A stretch of DNA of 64,000 bases from an uncultured Oscillospiraceae bacterium (GTDB lineage Bacteria; Bacillota; Clostridia; Oscillospirales; Oscillospiraceae): positions 62,001 through 126,000 of the forward strand of contig CALXDP010000001.1 of NCBI GenBank assembly GCA_944387095.1. Direction: 5' to 3'. Each line of letters starts with the position of its first letter. The stretch's first letter is position 1. A program made the position numbers and the translations under genes. Below are positions 17,625 to 27,190 of the stretch, piece by piece. The notes beneath the pieces were generated by a model. The model ran no database searches, was not told the DNA's origin, and was given only the letters and a program-made list of their open reading frames with translations.

Positions 17625-18887
17625 TTATTCGCACTTCTCGAAAATAGTGGCAACTCCCATGCCGCCGCCGATACACAGGGTGGCCAGGCCCTTCTTGGCG
17701 TCGGGCCGCTTGGCCATCTCATGCAGCAGGGTGACAATGATCCGGGCTCCGGAAGCGCCCACGGGGTGGCCAATGGAGATGGCGCCGCCGTTGACGTTCA
17801 CCTTGCTCATATCAAAGCCCAGCTCACGGGCAACCGCGATGGACTGGGCGGCAAAGGCCTCGTTGGCCTCCACCAGGTCGATGTCCTCGATCTTCAGGCC
17901 AGCCTTGGCCATGGCCTGACGGGAAGCGGGCACGGGGCCCACGCCCATGATCTTGGGATCCACGCCGCCCTGGCCCCAACTCACCAGCTTGGCCATGGGC
18001 TTCAGACCGTATTTCTCCACTGCCTCGCCGGAGGCCAGCACGATGGCGGCCGCACCGTCATTGATGCCGGAGGCATTGGCGGCGGTCACCCGCTGCACAT
18101 GCTTGTGGGCGTCTGCCGCATGGACCTTGCCGGGCTCAAAGGTGTGGACAATCTCATCCTCCACGCCCTCAGGCCCCACGGGGAAGGCGCCGCGCAGCTT
18201 GGCGATGCTCTCGGCGGTCACGCCCGCCTTGGGGTACTCGTCCACCTTGAACTCAACCATTTCCTTCTTTTTCTTGATCATCACGGGGACGATCTCCGCC
18301 TCAAACTTGCCGGCCTTCTGGGCAGCCTCGGCCTTTTGCTGGGAAGCGGCGGCAAAAACGTCCTGCTCCTCACGGGTGATGCCCCACACGTCATTGATGT
18401 TCTCGGCGGTGGTGCCCATATGGTAGTTGTTATAGGCATCCCACAGGCCGTCCTTGATCATGGTGTCCACCACTTTCTTGTCGCCCATGCGGGCGCCCCA
18501 GCGCTCATCGGGCAGCGCGAAGGGAGCGGCGGACATATTCTCGGTGCCGCCGGCCACGATGACGTCCGCGTCGCCGGCCAGAATGGCCCGGGCACCCTCG
18601 ATGACCGACTTCATCCCGGAGCCGCACACCATACCCACGGTATAGGCGGGCACGGAGTAGGGGATACCGGCCTTCACACCCACCTGGCGGGCCACGTTTT
18701 GGCCCTGGGCGGCGGTGAGAATACAGCCGAACATCAGCTCATCCACCTGCTCGGGCTTGATTCCGGAGCGGTTCAGAGCCTCCTTCACCACCACAGCACC
18801 CAGATCAGCGGCGGGGGTATCCTTCAGGGAGCCGCCGAAGGAACCCACTGCGGTGCGGCAGCAGTTGACAACATATACATCTCTCAT
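17625..18887 (-). CDS. acetyl-CoA C-acetyltransferase (thiolase)
   Basis: 420 residues. The nucleophilic Cys88 lies in GMVCGSGMK, the His in AISIGHPVG, and the second Cys in CIGGGMG, so it is catalytically complete. It condenses two acetyl-CoA to acetoacetyl-CoA or cleaves the latter. Compared with clostridial ThlA (about 392 residues) there is an extra stretch of about 26 residues at roughly 236-265, between KLRGAF and RVTAANASG, rich in acidic residues and His. ATG at 18887 follows GGAGG. It has its own promoter and lies upstream of atoDA on the same strand. Confidence 0.94.
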   Translation of the reverse strand: MRDVYVVNCCRTAVGSFGGSLKDTPAADLGAVVVKEALNRSGIKPEQVDELMFGCILTAAQGQNVARQVGVKAGIPYSVPAYTVGMVCGSGMKSVIEGARAILAGDADVIVAGGTENMSAAPFALPDERWGARMGDKKVVDTMIKDGLWDAYNNYHMGTTAENINDVWGITREEQDVFAAASQQKAEAAQKAGKFEAEIVPVMIKKKKEMVEFKVDEYPKAGVTAESIAKLRGAFPVGPEGVEDEIVHTFEPGKVHAADAHKHVQRVTAANASGINDGAAAIVLASGEAVEKYGLKPMAKLVSWGQGGVDPKIMGVGPVPASRQAMAKAGLKIEDIDLVEANEAFAAQSIAVARELGFDMSKVNVNGGAISIGHPVGASGARIIVTLLHEMAKRPDAKKGLATLCIGGGMGVATIFEKCE

Positions 18888-18930
18888 GACACATAACCTC
18901 CAAATTATTTTAATTCGTCAGGTGTTATTT

Positions 18931-18959
18931 ATGATAAAGCACACATTGCCAGAAGTCAA
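18931..18959 (-). promoter_or_regulatory. promoter of thiolase
   Basis: Minus-strand TTGACT and TATCAT with 17-nt spacing, about 45 nt upstream of the start codon. Confidence 0.7.
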
Positions 18960-18970
18960 GGCAAAGCTGC

Positions 18971-21595
18971 TCAATCGGAGGTCTTATCCCGAGCGCGGCT
19001 GAAAGCCTTGGTAATCTCGCTGATGATGAGAGGGCACAGGCCCAGGCCCACCACGATGGCCCAGTCCTCAGCGGGCAGATTCGTAATGCTGAAGATGGAC
19101 TGCAGGGGCGGGATAAACAACACGCACAGCTGCAGGCCCAGACCAACCACAAAGGCGATGTTCATGGTCTTGTTGGAGAACAGACCGATCTGGAAAATGC
19201 TCTGCTTCTCGCTGCGCACCGCGAAGGCACGGGTCAGCTCACAGAACACCAGGGTGGCAAAGGCCATGGTGTTGGCGTAGCCGTCGCGCATCACCTGGTC
19301 GGTCACGTCTTTAGACAGTACATACTCGCCCAGAACATAGGCCAGCAGGGTGATGCCGCCCACCAGCACGCCGTAGAATACCATGCTGGCAGCAAAGCCG
19401 TGGGCGAAGATACTGGCATGGGGATCCCGGGGCTTCTGCTTCATCACACCGGCCTCCACGGGCTCCATGCCCAGAGCCAGGGCGGGCAGGGAGTCGGTCA
19501 CCAGGTTCAGCCACAGCAGCTGGATGGTCACCAGGGGCATCTGGCGGAAGTCCAGGGCGGTGGCCACAAACATGGTGATGATCTCGCCGATGTTGCAGCT
19601 GAGCAGGTACTGGATGGACTTCTTGATGTTGGCGTAGATGCCACGGCCCTCTTCCACCGCGTGGACAATGGTGGCGAAGTTGTCGTCGGTGAGGATCATG
19701 TCCGCCGCGCCCTTGGCCACGTCGGTGCCGGTGATGCCCATGGCGCAGCCGATGTCGGCGGCCTTCAGGGCAGGGGCGTCGTTCACGCCGTCGCCCGTCA
19801 TAGCCACCACGTTGCCCTTGGACTGCCAGGCCTGCACGATGCGCATCTTATGCTCGGGAGACACGCGGGCGTACACTGCGTACTTCTCCACGTTCCGCTC
19901 CAGGGTGGGCTGGTCCATGGCGTCCAGGTCCTCGCCGGTGATGGCCAGGTCCCCGTCCCGGAAGATGTCCAGCTCCTTGGCGATGGCCACGGCGGTGAGC
20001 TTGTGGTCGCCGGTGATCATCACCGGGCGGATGCCGGCGCCGTAGCACTCGGCCACCGCCTGCTTGACCTCCATGCGGGGCGGGTCGATCATGCCCACCA
20101 GGCCAACGAAGGTCAGCCCGCTTTCCAGCTCCTCGCTGGTCAGCTCGCCCTCGGGGATGGCGTCGATGTCCTTATAGGCCACGCCCAACACCCGCAGGGC
20201 CCGGGAGGCCATGTCCCCGTTCTGCTTGAGCACTGTGTCGGCAGCCGCCTTGTCGATGACGCAGCGTCCCACCAGCACGTCGGGGGCACCCTTCACCATC
20301 ACCCGGTACTTGCCCTCAAAGGGATGGATGGTGCTCATCAGCTTCCGCTCGGAGTCGAAGGGCAGCTCCGCCACCCGGGGCATGGTCTTTTCGATCTCGT
20401 TCTTGTCCAGCCCTTCCTTCACCGCGATGTCCACGAAGGCGGTCTCCGTGGGGTCGCCCGCGGTTTTGGGAGAGCCATCCTCATTGTAGGTCAGCACCGT
20501 GTCGTTACACAAAGAGCCAATGGTCAGCGCCAGGGCGCGCTCGCCCTCCTGTTGAGTCCACACCTCCACCACGGTCATCCTGTTCATGGTCAGCGTGCCC
20601 GTCTTATCCGAGCAGATCACGCTGGCGCAGCCCAGGGTCTCCACCGCGGGCAGCTTCTTGACGATGGCGTTGCGCTTGACCATGCGCTGCACGCCCAGGG
20701 CCAGCACGATGGTGACCACGGCGGCCAGCCCCTCGGGAATGGCGGCCACGGCCAGGGCCACTGCGTTCATGAAGATCTCCAGGATCTCCCGCTGATACAG
20801 CAGCCCCACCACGAACATGACCACGCACACGCCCAGACAGATGATGGACAGCACCTTGGAGATCTCCGTCATCTTCTTCTGCAGCGGGGTCTCGTTGTCC
20901 TCATCGGTGGACAGCATCTGGGCAATGCGTCCCACCTCGGTGTCCATACCTGTGGCGGTAACCACGCAGGTGGCCCGGCCGTTGGTGATCACCGTGGAGG
21001 AGATCACCATGTTCTTCCGGTCGCCCAGCACCGTCTCCTCCGGCAGGGTGGAGATGGGCTGCTTGCTCACCGGCACGGACTCGCCGGTCATGGCCGATTC
21101 ATCCGCCTTCAGGTTGGCCGACTCCAGAATTCGGGCGTCGGCGGGCACCAGGTCGCCCGCCTCCAGCACGATGACATCGCCGGGCACCAGCTTGCTGGTC
21201 TCCACCCGCACGATCTCGCCGCCCCGGATCACTTTGGCCAGCGGCGCCGACATCTTCTGCAGGGCCTCCAGCGCCTTGTTGGCGTTGTCCTCCTGGGTGA
21301 TGGAGATCACCGTGTTCACCACCACGATCAGCAGGATGATCAGGGGCTCCACCCAGTCCTCAAAGCCACTGGCCACAAAGGACAGCACCGCCGCGATGAG
21401 CAGCACGATGATCATGGGATCCTTCAACTGCCCCAGAATCCGCATGATCATGCTCTCCTGCTTGTGCCCTTCCAGCTCGTTGGAGCCGTACTTTTCCAGG
21501 CGGGCGGTGCTTTCCGCCTCAGACAGACCGGTTTCCCGGTCTGTCTCAAGCTCTTTCAATACTTCTTCTTCAGAAAGAGTATACCATGATTTCAT
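18971..21595 (-). CDS. calcium-type cation-translocating P-type ATPase (P2A)
   Basis: 874 residues with the full P2 layout: N-terminal cation ATPase domain, actuator domain with TGES (MTGESVPVSK), M4 motif AAIPEGLAAVVTIVLALG, phosphorylation site ICSDKTGTLT (Asp330), nucleotide domain with KGAPD, hinge MTGDGVNDAPALK, and M5-M6 with NLVTDSLPALALGMEP. The M4 PEGL and M6 N-x-x-T-D motifs are those of SERCA/PMR1-type pumps, so Ca2+ export is the likely role; Mn2+ is possible. The ATG at 21595 follows AGGAG; a TTG just before it is the alternative. It may be read through from the transporter gene 56 bp upstream. Confidence 0.92.
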   Translation of the reverse strand: MKSWYTLSEEEVLKELETDRETGLSEAESTARLEKYGSNELEGHKQESMIMRILGQLKDPMIIVLLIAAVLSFVASGFEDWVEPLIILLIVVVNTVISITQEDNANKALEALQKMSAPLAKVIRGGEIVRVETSKLVPGDVIVLEAGDLVPADARILESANLKADESAMTGESVPVSKQPISTLPEETVLGDRKNMVISSTVITNGRATCVVTATGMDTEVGRIAQMLSTDEDNETPLQKKMTEISKVLSIICLGVCVVMFVVGLLYQREILEIFMNAVALAVAAIPEGLAAVVTIVLALGVQRMVKRNAIVKKLPAVETLGCASVICSDKTGTLTMNRMTVVEVWTQQEGERALALTIGSLCNDTVLTYNEDGSPKTAGDPTETAFVDIAVKEGLDKNEIEKTMPRVAELPFDSERKLMSTIHPFEGKYRVMVKGAPDVLVGRCVIDKAAADTVLKQNGDMASRALRVLGVAYKDIDAIPEGELTSEELESGLTFVGLVGMIDPPRMEVKQAVAECYGAGIRPVMITGDHKLTAVAIAKELDIFRDGDLAITGEDLDAMDQPTLERNVEKYAVYARVSPEHKMRIVQAWQSKGNVVAMTGDGVNDAPALKAADIGCAMGITGTDVAKGAADMILTDDNFATIVHAVEEGRGIYANIKKSIQYLLSCNIGEIITMFVATALDFRQMPLVTIQLLWLNLVTDSLPALALGMEPVEAGVMKQKPRDPHASIFAHGFAASMVFYGVLVGGITLLAYVLGEYVLSKDVTDQVMRDGYANTMAFATLVFCELTRAFAVRSEKQSIFQIGLFSNKTMNIAFVVGLGLQLCVLFIPPLQSIFSITNLPAEDWAIVVGLGLCPLIISEITKAFSRARDKTSD

Positions 21596-21651
21596 CAAAG
21601 GTCTCCTATCTTAGTTGGCAATTTACATACAACTATTTTTTAGTCTCTGTG

Positions 21652-23019
21652 CTACCACATGACTGCCCAGACACCGAAGAAGATCAGCGTCAGCACCACA
21701 AAGAAGACGATACAGTACCCCATGATATCCCTCATCTTCAGGCCTGCGATACCCAGCAGAGGGATGGCCCAGAAGGGCTGGATCACGTTGGAGATCGTCT
21801 CGCCCGCGGTGAAGGCAATCACAAACTTGTTCGGCTCCAGTCCGACGCTCAAAGCGGCCTCGCCCAGAGGACGACCGGCCACCATGAAGATGCCGCCGGA
21901 GGAGGGGATGAAGAAGTTGATGATGGCCATGCAGAAATAGCACAGGTAGGGGAAGCTGGCGGCCGTGGAGCCGTCGGCAAAGGCGTTGGCGATCAGCGTC
22001 ACCAGGCCGGAGGCCTCCATCATGCCCTGGATGCCGGCGTAGAAGGGGAACTGGATCAGCACGCCGTAGGCGCTGCGCACCCCCTCTTCCGCAGCGGTGA
22101 GCAGATTGCGGGGAGAGCCGTGGCACAGGATGCCGATCATCAGCAGCAGGAAGTTCATGATGTCCAGGTTCAGGTCGAAACCTTCTCTGGCAAAGTAGAT
22201 GACCAGATAGATGATGCCGGCGATGCCGATGATGGTGGTGGTGATCCAGCTGTTGTCCACCCGCTCGGCAAAGGTCATCTCCTTCTTGCTCTTGCGGTTG
22301 GCCTTCATTTCGCGCACGGCTTCCTCCTGGGCCAGGAAGCGGTCCAAAATGTCCTTGGGCATCTCGGGGGTGTCCTTGGGGGAGGTGTGCATCAGGGCGG
22401 CCAGCAAGGGCACCGCGATGATCATGCCCAGCAGCTGCTGAATGAGCATGGACGGCTCAAACACGGTCTCGCTCAAGGGGATCAGGCCCAGCAGATCCTG
22501 CAGGAAGTAGTCATCGGTGTTGACCAGCAGGAACTCGGAGCCGGAGATGCCGAACAGGCCGCAGCTGATAGCGCCGGTGTAGGCCACGGCCACATACAGC
22601 TTGAAGTCCACTTTGCGCAGGTTCAGTGCCACGGAGCGGGCCAGAATGGCACCGGCCACCAGGCCCAGCCCCCAGCTGATCCAGCCCAGGATGGCGCTGG
22701 CGATACCGACGAAGATCACGCCCTGCACACCGTTCTTGGGGATCTTACACAGCCGGATCAGACCCCGCTTGATGATGGGCGCCTCGGACACGATATAACC
22801 GGTGGCGATGATCATGGCCATCTGCATGGAGAACTCCAGGAATCCCCAGAAGCCGTCGCCCCAGTAGGTAATCATGTCCAGGGGACCGCTCTCCGTCAGG
22901 GCAATGCCCAGGATAAAGGTGATAAACGTCAGTAAGAACGCCAATACGATTGCGTCTGGCAGGACCTTGTCCATGCCGAAATTCAGCGCGCCGGAAATCT
23001 TCCTCAATGCCTTACGCAT
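21652..23019 (-). CDS. short-chain fatty acid transporter family protein (AtoE/TIGR00366)
   Basis: 455 residues, about 11 membrane helices. It follows the AtoE-family pattern: VLPDAIVLAFLLTFITFIL at the start, ITYWGDGFWGFLEFSMQM, then LGWISWGLGLVAGAILAR, and near the end IPLLGIAGLKMRDIMGY. E. coli AtoE is linked to short-chain fatty acid uptake. In a butyrate producer the direction could be export. The ATG at 23019 has GGAGG at 8 nt. The gene stands behind a consensus promoter and an unusually long leader (see 23334-23517). Proximity to thiolase and CoA-transferase fits butyrate or acetoacetate traffic. Confidence 0.88.
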   Translation of the reverse strand: MRKALRKISGALNFGMDKVLPDAIVLAFLLTFITFILGIALTESGPLDMITYWGDGFWGFLEFSMQMAMIIATGYIVSEAPIIKRGLIRLCKIPKNGVQGVIFVGIASAILGWISWGLGLVAGAILARSVALNLRKVDFKLYVAVAYTGAISCGLFGISGSEFLLVNTDDYFLQDLLGLIPLSETVFEPSMLIQQLLGMIIAVPLLAALMHTSPKDTPEMPKDILDRFLAQEEAVREMKANRKSKKEMTFAERVDNSWITTTIIGIAGIIYLVIYFAREGFDLNLDIMNFLLLMIGILCHGSPRNLLTAAEEGVRSAYGVLIQFPFYAGIQGMMEASGLVTLIANAFADGSTAASFPYLCYFCMAIINFFIPSSGGIFMVAGRPLGEAALSVGLEPNKFVIAFTAGETISNVIQPFWAIPLLGIAGLKMRDIMGYCIVFFVVLTLIFFGVWAVMW

Positions 23020-23333
23020 ACATGTGTCCTCCTCTTTTTTCTGCAATTTTAGGGGTCTTACCACCCGCACCCGGAAGCCGAAGCCGGAAAACACCTCCTA
23101 TATTTTGGATTTGCGCGTGGCGCCAACACCTCAGGGCCGTTGCGGGCCCTCCCCTGTGAGGTCAGAGCAAAAGATGCCGAGAGCAAACCTCTCTCTGCAG
23201 GGCCATCGGCCCACGTGCAGTCCGCCGCTGGAAAGCCGGTCCGTCCCTCCCCGCCGGCCCAAAAAGGTATCTAACGTGCAAAGGCTTCCCCTCTGCATGC
23301 TCCTGCCGACAGCCGGTCCAGCTTTGCCAAGCC

Positions 23334-23517
23334 AGCATCATTTTACTCTTTTGGCACGAAAAGGCACGCCTTTAAGCGGAAAAGACCCGCTCAGCAGGGC
23401 ACTCATGGGAAGAATCGCACTGCCGAACAGGTCTCTGCGTTTCAGGCGGACCCGATCTGCGGAAGTATCCAGCAGACGTCTTGACGAATCCGTCTCGTAC
23501 CAAAAGAGGCACGATGC
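23334..23517 (-). promoter_or_regulatory. structured RNA domain in the atoE leader
   Basis: The RNA made from the promoter at 23586-23614 runs about 560 nt before the atoE start. Within it CTCTTTTGGTACGA (23495-23508) pairs with TCGTGCCAAAAGAG (23346-23359), 14 bp with one G-U. Beyond an internal loop GCATC (23513-23517) pairs with GATGC (23334-23338). The enclosed part holds several local hairpins, for example GACG-gatt-CGTC and AGCGG with CCGCT. No T-box, lysine riboswitch or other motif I know was found. It may be a cis-regulatory leader or an independent small RNA. Confidence 0.45.
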
Positions 23518-23585
23518 ATACTCCCCTATCCATCTTTTTTAAGAGAGGGTTTTTCGTGCTGAAAGAGGTTCCTTAACGTTTTGGA

Positions 23586-23614
23586 ATTATATCACGTTAT
23601 GGCTCTTTTGTCAA
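23586..23614 (-). promoter_or_regulatory. consensus sigma-A promoter of the atoE leader
   Basis: TTGACA (23609-23614) and TATAAT (23586-23591) on the minus strand, both perfect, with 17-nt spacing in an AT-rich setting. It is the best promoter match in the window. Confidence 0.85.
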
Positions 23615-23758
23615 TCATCATCACTATTTCGTTAATTTTTTGTCATTTTTTATTTAAATTTCCCCTTTTTCATCACATCTCCGCCTGGGCGGCTGGCTCC
23701 CCGGGCAGGCGGGCGGCGGCCGCCTGCCTGTGCCCACCCCTCTTGGCAAGAATTATGG

Positions 23759-23787
23759 TTGCTTTTCCCCTCCAATCCCGGTATAAT
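23759..23787 (+). promoter_or_regulatory. promoter of glnS
   Basis: TTGCTT and TATAAT with 17-nt spacing, about 64 nt before the glnS start codon. Confidence 0.7.
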
Positions 23788-23850
23788 ATTTTGATCCCGT
23801 CCCAACACCCGGGACGCCGGACTTTATCAGTTTACCGAGGAGTGACAGGC

Positions 23851-25542
23851 ATGGCAGAAGAGCTGAACGCATCCATGGGCCAGAACTTTATCCACGACTT
23901 GATCGACGAGGACCTCGCTCAGGGCGGACAGTATGAGGGCATGACTGTCCACACCCGGTTTCCCCCCGAGCCCAACGGCTACCTCCATATCGGCCACTGC
24001 AAGGCCCTGACCATCGACTTTGGCACTGCGGAGAAGTATGGAGGGCTTTGCAACCTGCGCATGGATGACACCAACCCCACCAAGGAGGACACCGAGTACG
24101 TGGACGCCATCCAGGAGGACATCCACTGGCTGGGCTTTGACTGGGGGGATCGGTTCTACTACGCCTCCGACTACTTTGAGAAGATGTATGAGTACGCCGA
24201 GGAGCTCATCCAGAAAGGGCTGGCCTACGTCTGCCAGCTCTCCCCCGAGGAGTTCAAGCAAAACCGGGGTTCCATCGGCGTGCCCGCCACCTCCCCCTGG
24301 CGGGACCGCCCCATCGAGGAGTCCCTGGACCTGTTCCGCCGGATGCGCGCCGGGGAGTTTGCCGAGGGCTCCATGACCCTGCGGGCCAGGATCGACTTGG
24401 CCAGCGGCAACTTCAACCTGCGGGATCCGGTACTCTACCGCATCAACTTTGCCCACCACCACCGCCAGGGAGACAAGTGGTGCATCTACCCTATGTACGA
24501 TTTTGCCCACCCCATTGAGGACGCCCTGGAGGGAATCACCCACTCCCTGTGCTCCCTGGAGTTTCAGGACCACCGCCCCCTGTACGACTGGGTGGTGAGC
24601 AACATCTCCATCCCCTACCACAAGCCCCGGCAGATCGAGTTCTCCCGCCTGGGCATCGACCACACGGTGATGAGCAAGCGCAAACTGCGCGCGCTGGTGG
24701 AGGAGGGCCGGGTGTCCGGCTGGGACGATCCGCGGATGCCCACTCTGTGCGGTATGCGCCGCCGGGGCTACACCCCCCGCTCCATCCGGGACTTCTGCGA
24801 GCGGGTGGGGGTGACCAAGTCGGAGAACACCATCGAGTACGCCCTTCTGGAACACTGCCTGCGGGAGGATCTCAACGAGTCGGCCCGGCGGGTGATGGCG
24901 GTGCTGCGCCCCGTCAAACTCACCATCGTCAACTATCCTGATGGCCAGAGCGAGACCTTTGAGGTGGAGAACAACCCCAACCGCCCCGAGGACGGAACCC
25001 GTGCCGTCACCTTTTCCAAGCACCTGTACGTGGAGGCGGAGGACTTTCTGCCCGAGCCCGTGCCCAAGTACAAGCGCCTCTATCCAGGCGGTCCGGAGTG
25101 CCGCCTGAAGGGGGCCTACCTCATCCGCTGCGTGGGCTATGAGACGGATGCGGAGGGCAATATCACCGAGATCGCCGCGGAATATGACCCGAACTCCAAG
25201 GGGGGCAACCCCGCCGATGGCCGGAAGGTAAAGGGAGCCACCATCCACTGGGTGGACGCCGCCACCGCCCTGGACGCGGAGGTGAGGCTGTATGACAACC
25301 TGTTCTCCGACCCCGATCCCGACGGGGTGGGCAAGGACTTCCTGGCCTGCCTGAACCCCGGCTCTCTGGAGGTGCTCACGGGGGCCAAGGTGGAGGCCGG
25401 CCTGGCAAACGCCAGAAGCGAGGACCGCTTTCAGTTCCTGCGCCAGGGCTATTTCTGCGCTGACAGGAAAGACAGCAAACCCGGCCGGCTGGTATTCAAC
25501 CGGGCAGTGAGCCTAAAGGACAGCTTCAAGCCCCAGCGGTAA
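23851..25542 (+). CDS. glnS: glutamine--tRNA ligase
   Basis: 563 residues, class I synthetase charging tRNA-Gln. The HIGH-type motif is [15 protein letters not shown] (about residues 34-48) and the KMSKS-type motif is VMSKRKL (about 272-278). The C-terminal anticodon-binding domain follows from about residue 345. The ATG at 23851 follows GAGGAG; the long upstream extension of the frame runs through the promoter and is not translated. A direct GlnRS rather than the GatCAB route is usual for many gut Clostridia. Monocistronic, with terminator at 25562. Confidence 0.95.
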   Translation: MAEELNASMGQNFIHDLIDEDLAQGGQYEGMTVHTRFPPEPNGYLHIGHCKALTIDFGTAEKYGGLCNLRMDDTNPTKEDTEYVDAIQEDIHWLGFDWGDRFYYASDYFEKMYEYAEELIQKGLAYVCQLSPEEFKQNRGSIGVPATSPWRDRPIEESLDLFRRMRAGEFAEGSMTLRARIDLASGNFNLRDPVLYRINFAHHHRQGDKWCIYPMYDFAHPIEDALEGITHSLCSLEFQDHRPLYDWVVSNISIPYHKPRQIEFSRLGIDHTVMSKRKLRALVEEGRVSGWDDPRMPTLCGMRRRGYTPRSIRDFCERVGVTKSENTIEYALLEHCLREDLNESARRVMAVLRPVKLTIVNYPDGQSETFEVENNPNRPEDGTRAVTFSKHLYVEAEDFLPEPVPKYKRLYPGGPECRLKGAYLIRCVGYETDAEGNITEIAAEYDPNSKGGNPADGRKVKGATIHWVDAATALDAEVRLYDNLFSDPDPDGVGKDFLACLNPGSLEVLTGAKVEAGLANARSEDRFQFLRQGYFCADRKDSKPGRLVFNRAVSLKDSFKPQR

Positions 25543-25561
25543 AAACTCCCGTCAGGAATCA

Positions 25562-25606
25562 CCAGGGCCCGCCCGGCGTCCCCCGGGCGGGCCCTGGCAT
25601 CTATTT
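25562..25606 (+). terminator. intrinsic terminator of glnS
   Basis: A 15-bp stem (CCAGGGCCCGCCCGG and complement) with a 6-nt loop and a weak, interrupted T-tract. Confidence 0.7.
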
Positions 25607-25678
25607 GGCCAAAATCACGACATTTCCGCCGATTTTCCACTGGAACGTGAACGAAACGTAAACACTGGAAGCCGGGCA

Positions 25679-25707
25679 TGGACTTTTTCCGCCGGGTATG
25701 GTATACT
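25679..25707 (+). promoter_or_regulatory. promoter of the tagA-tmk-DJ-1 operon
   Basis: TGGACT and TATACT with 17-nt spacing, about 40 nt before the GTG start. Confidence 0.6.
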
Positions 25708-25747
25708 GTGTGGCAACTGTGAAGGGCCCCTGCAAGGAGGAACCATC

Positions 25748-26470
25748 GTGCGGACAGATATTTTAGGCGTAGCCTTTGACAATGTGACCTTGGATGAGGC
25801 GGTGAACCGGGCCATGGCCCTGTTGGAGCGGGAGGGCCCTCACCTGGTGGTCACTCCAAACGCCGAGATCGTGCAGCAGGCCCGGCATGACCCGGAGTTT
25901 GCCCGGCTGATCGCCCAGGCCGATCTGGTCCTCCCCGACGGGGTAGGCGTCATCTACGCCTCCAAAATTCTGGGCTGCCCGCTGAAGGGCCGGGTGCCCG
26001 GCGTGGACTTCGCGTGCGCTCTTATGGACCATATGGCCCAGACGGGCAAGCGCCTGTTTCTGCTGGGCGCCAAGCCAGGCGTGGCTCAAGAGGCCGCCCG
26101 GCGGCTGACGGCACAGCACCCCGGACTGGCAGTCTGCGGCGTTCACGACGGCTATTTCCAGGAGGACGTCCCGGTGGCGCAGATCATCCGGGGGGCCGGG
26201 GCCGACGTGGTCTTCGTCTGCCTGGGCGCGCCCAAGCAGGAGAAGTGGGCCGCCGCCCACGGAGCGGAGACGGGCGCCCGGCTGCTGGTCGGTTTGGGCG
26301 GCTCCCTGGACGTGTTTGCTGGGCAGGTGGAGCGGGCCCCGGAGTCCTGGCAAAGGCTGGGCCTGGAGTGGCTTTACCGCACCATTCGTCAGCCCTCCCG
26401 GTTCCGGCGGGTGGCCAAGCTGCCCCTGTTCCTCTTCTCCGCGGTGGGCGCCCGGATCAAAGGAAAGTGA
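25748..26470 (+). CDS. WecB/TagA/CpsF family glycosyltransferase
   Basis: 240 residues. The family core is complete: VVTPNAEIVQQAR, LVLPDGVGVIYASKILG, RVPGVDF (with the catalytic Asp), and VFVCLGAPKQEKWA. Characterised members add ManNAc to undecaprenyl-diphosphate-GlcNAc, the committed step of wall teichoic acid linkage-unit synthesis, at the membrane face. The GTG start at 25748 follows AAGGAGG. It is 10 bp ahead of tmk in one operon. No other teichoic acid genes are near, so the polymer is open. Confidence 0.9.
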   Translation: MRTDILGVAFDNVTLDEAVNRAMALLEREGPHLVVTPNAEIVQQARHDPEFARLIAQADLVLPDGVGVIYASKILGCPLKGRVPGVDFACALMDHMAQTGKRLFLLGAKPGVAQEAARRLTAQHPGLAVCGVHDGYFQEDVPVAQIIRGAGADVVFVCLGAPKQEKWAAAHGAETGARLLVGLGGSLDVFAGQVERAPESWQRLGLEWLYRTIRQPSRFRRVAKLPLFLFSAVGARIKGK

Positions 26471-26480
26471 GGTGTCGGCC

Positions 26481-27140
26481 ATGGCCGGCAGATTGATCGT
26501 CTTTGAGGGGACGGACGGCTCGGGAAAGTCCACCCAGTTTGCCATGGCCCGGCAGGCGCTGGAAGCGGCAGGCCGGGATTTCCGCACCTTTACCTATCCC
26601 CAGTATCAGGAGGAGTCCTCCGCCCTGCTACGCATGTATCTGGGCGGCCAGTTCGGTGCTCACCCCTCCGACGTAAACGCCTACGCCGCCTCCACTTTCT
26701 TCGCCGTGGACCGCTATGCCGGCTATAAACGCTTCTGGGGAAGCTACTATGAGCAGGGCGGGCTGATGATGCTGGACCGGTATACCACCTCCAACGCCGT
26801 CCACCAGTCTGCCAAGCTGTCCCCGGCGGAACGGGAGGCCTTCTTCCAATGGCTGGCGGACTTTGAGTACGGCGCGCTGGGGCTGCCCAGCCCGGACCTG
26901 GTGCTGTGGCTGGACATGCCCACCCCGCTGGCGGTGGCCAACCTGCGCCGCCGGGAACACGACACCCACACCACCGGCGACATCCACGAGGTGGATGAGG
27001 CCTATCTCAGCGCCTGCCGGGCCGCCGCGGCCCAGGCGGCAGACTTTTTCGGCTGGCAGCGTGTCGCCTGTGCGGACAGCCGTGGCGCGCTGCGCACCCC
27101 AGAGGACATTCACAAGGAGATTCTCTCCTGCATTTTATAA
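26481..27140 (+). CDS. tmk: thymidylate kinase-like dTMP kinase
   Basis: 219 residues. P-loop FEGTDGSGKST at the N-terminus, then DRY motif MLDRYTTSN and the LID region LRRREHDTHTTGD. It phosphorylates dTMP to dTDP. The sequence after the P-loop (TYPQYQEESSALLRMYLGG) resembles the longer clostridial subgroup rather than the E. coli form. It is in an operon with the glycosyltransferase upstream and the DJ-1 gene 50 bp downstream. Confidence 0.9.
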   Translation: MAGRLIVFEGTDGSGKSTQFAMARQALEAAGRDFRTFTYPQYQEESSALLRMYLGGQFGAHPSDVNAYAASTFFAVDRYAGYKRFWGSYYEQGGLMMLDRYTTSNAVHQSAKLSPAEREAFFQWLADFEYGALGLPSPDLVLWLDMPTPLAVANLRRREHDTHTTGDIHEVDEAYLSACRAAAAQAADFFGWQRVACADSRGALRTPEDIHKEILSCIL

Positions 27141-27190
27141 AGGCCCGTGGCCGTTCTTTGACCCTGGCCCTGTTGAAAGGTGGTTCCCCT

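Noticed and set aside
17330-17773. 147-codon minus-strand ORF running from thiolase into the atoD promoter region
   Set aside because: It overlaps thiolase in another frame and covers a good promoter; no RBS.
19400-21589. 729-codon plus-strand ORF antisense to the P-type ATPase
   Set aside because: Extreme His/Gly/Gln content and no start signal; it mirrors the intact ATPase on the other strand.
23020-23580. T-box or lysine riboswitch in the atoE leader
   Set aside because: No T-box sequence (GGTGG-type box with terminator) and no lysine riboswitch core could be found, so only an unassigned structured leader is claimed.
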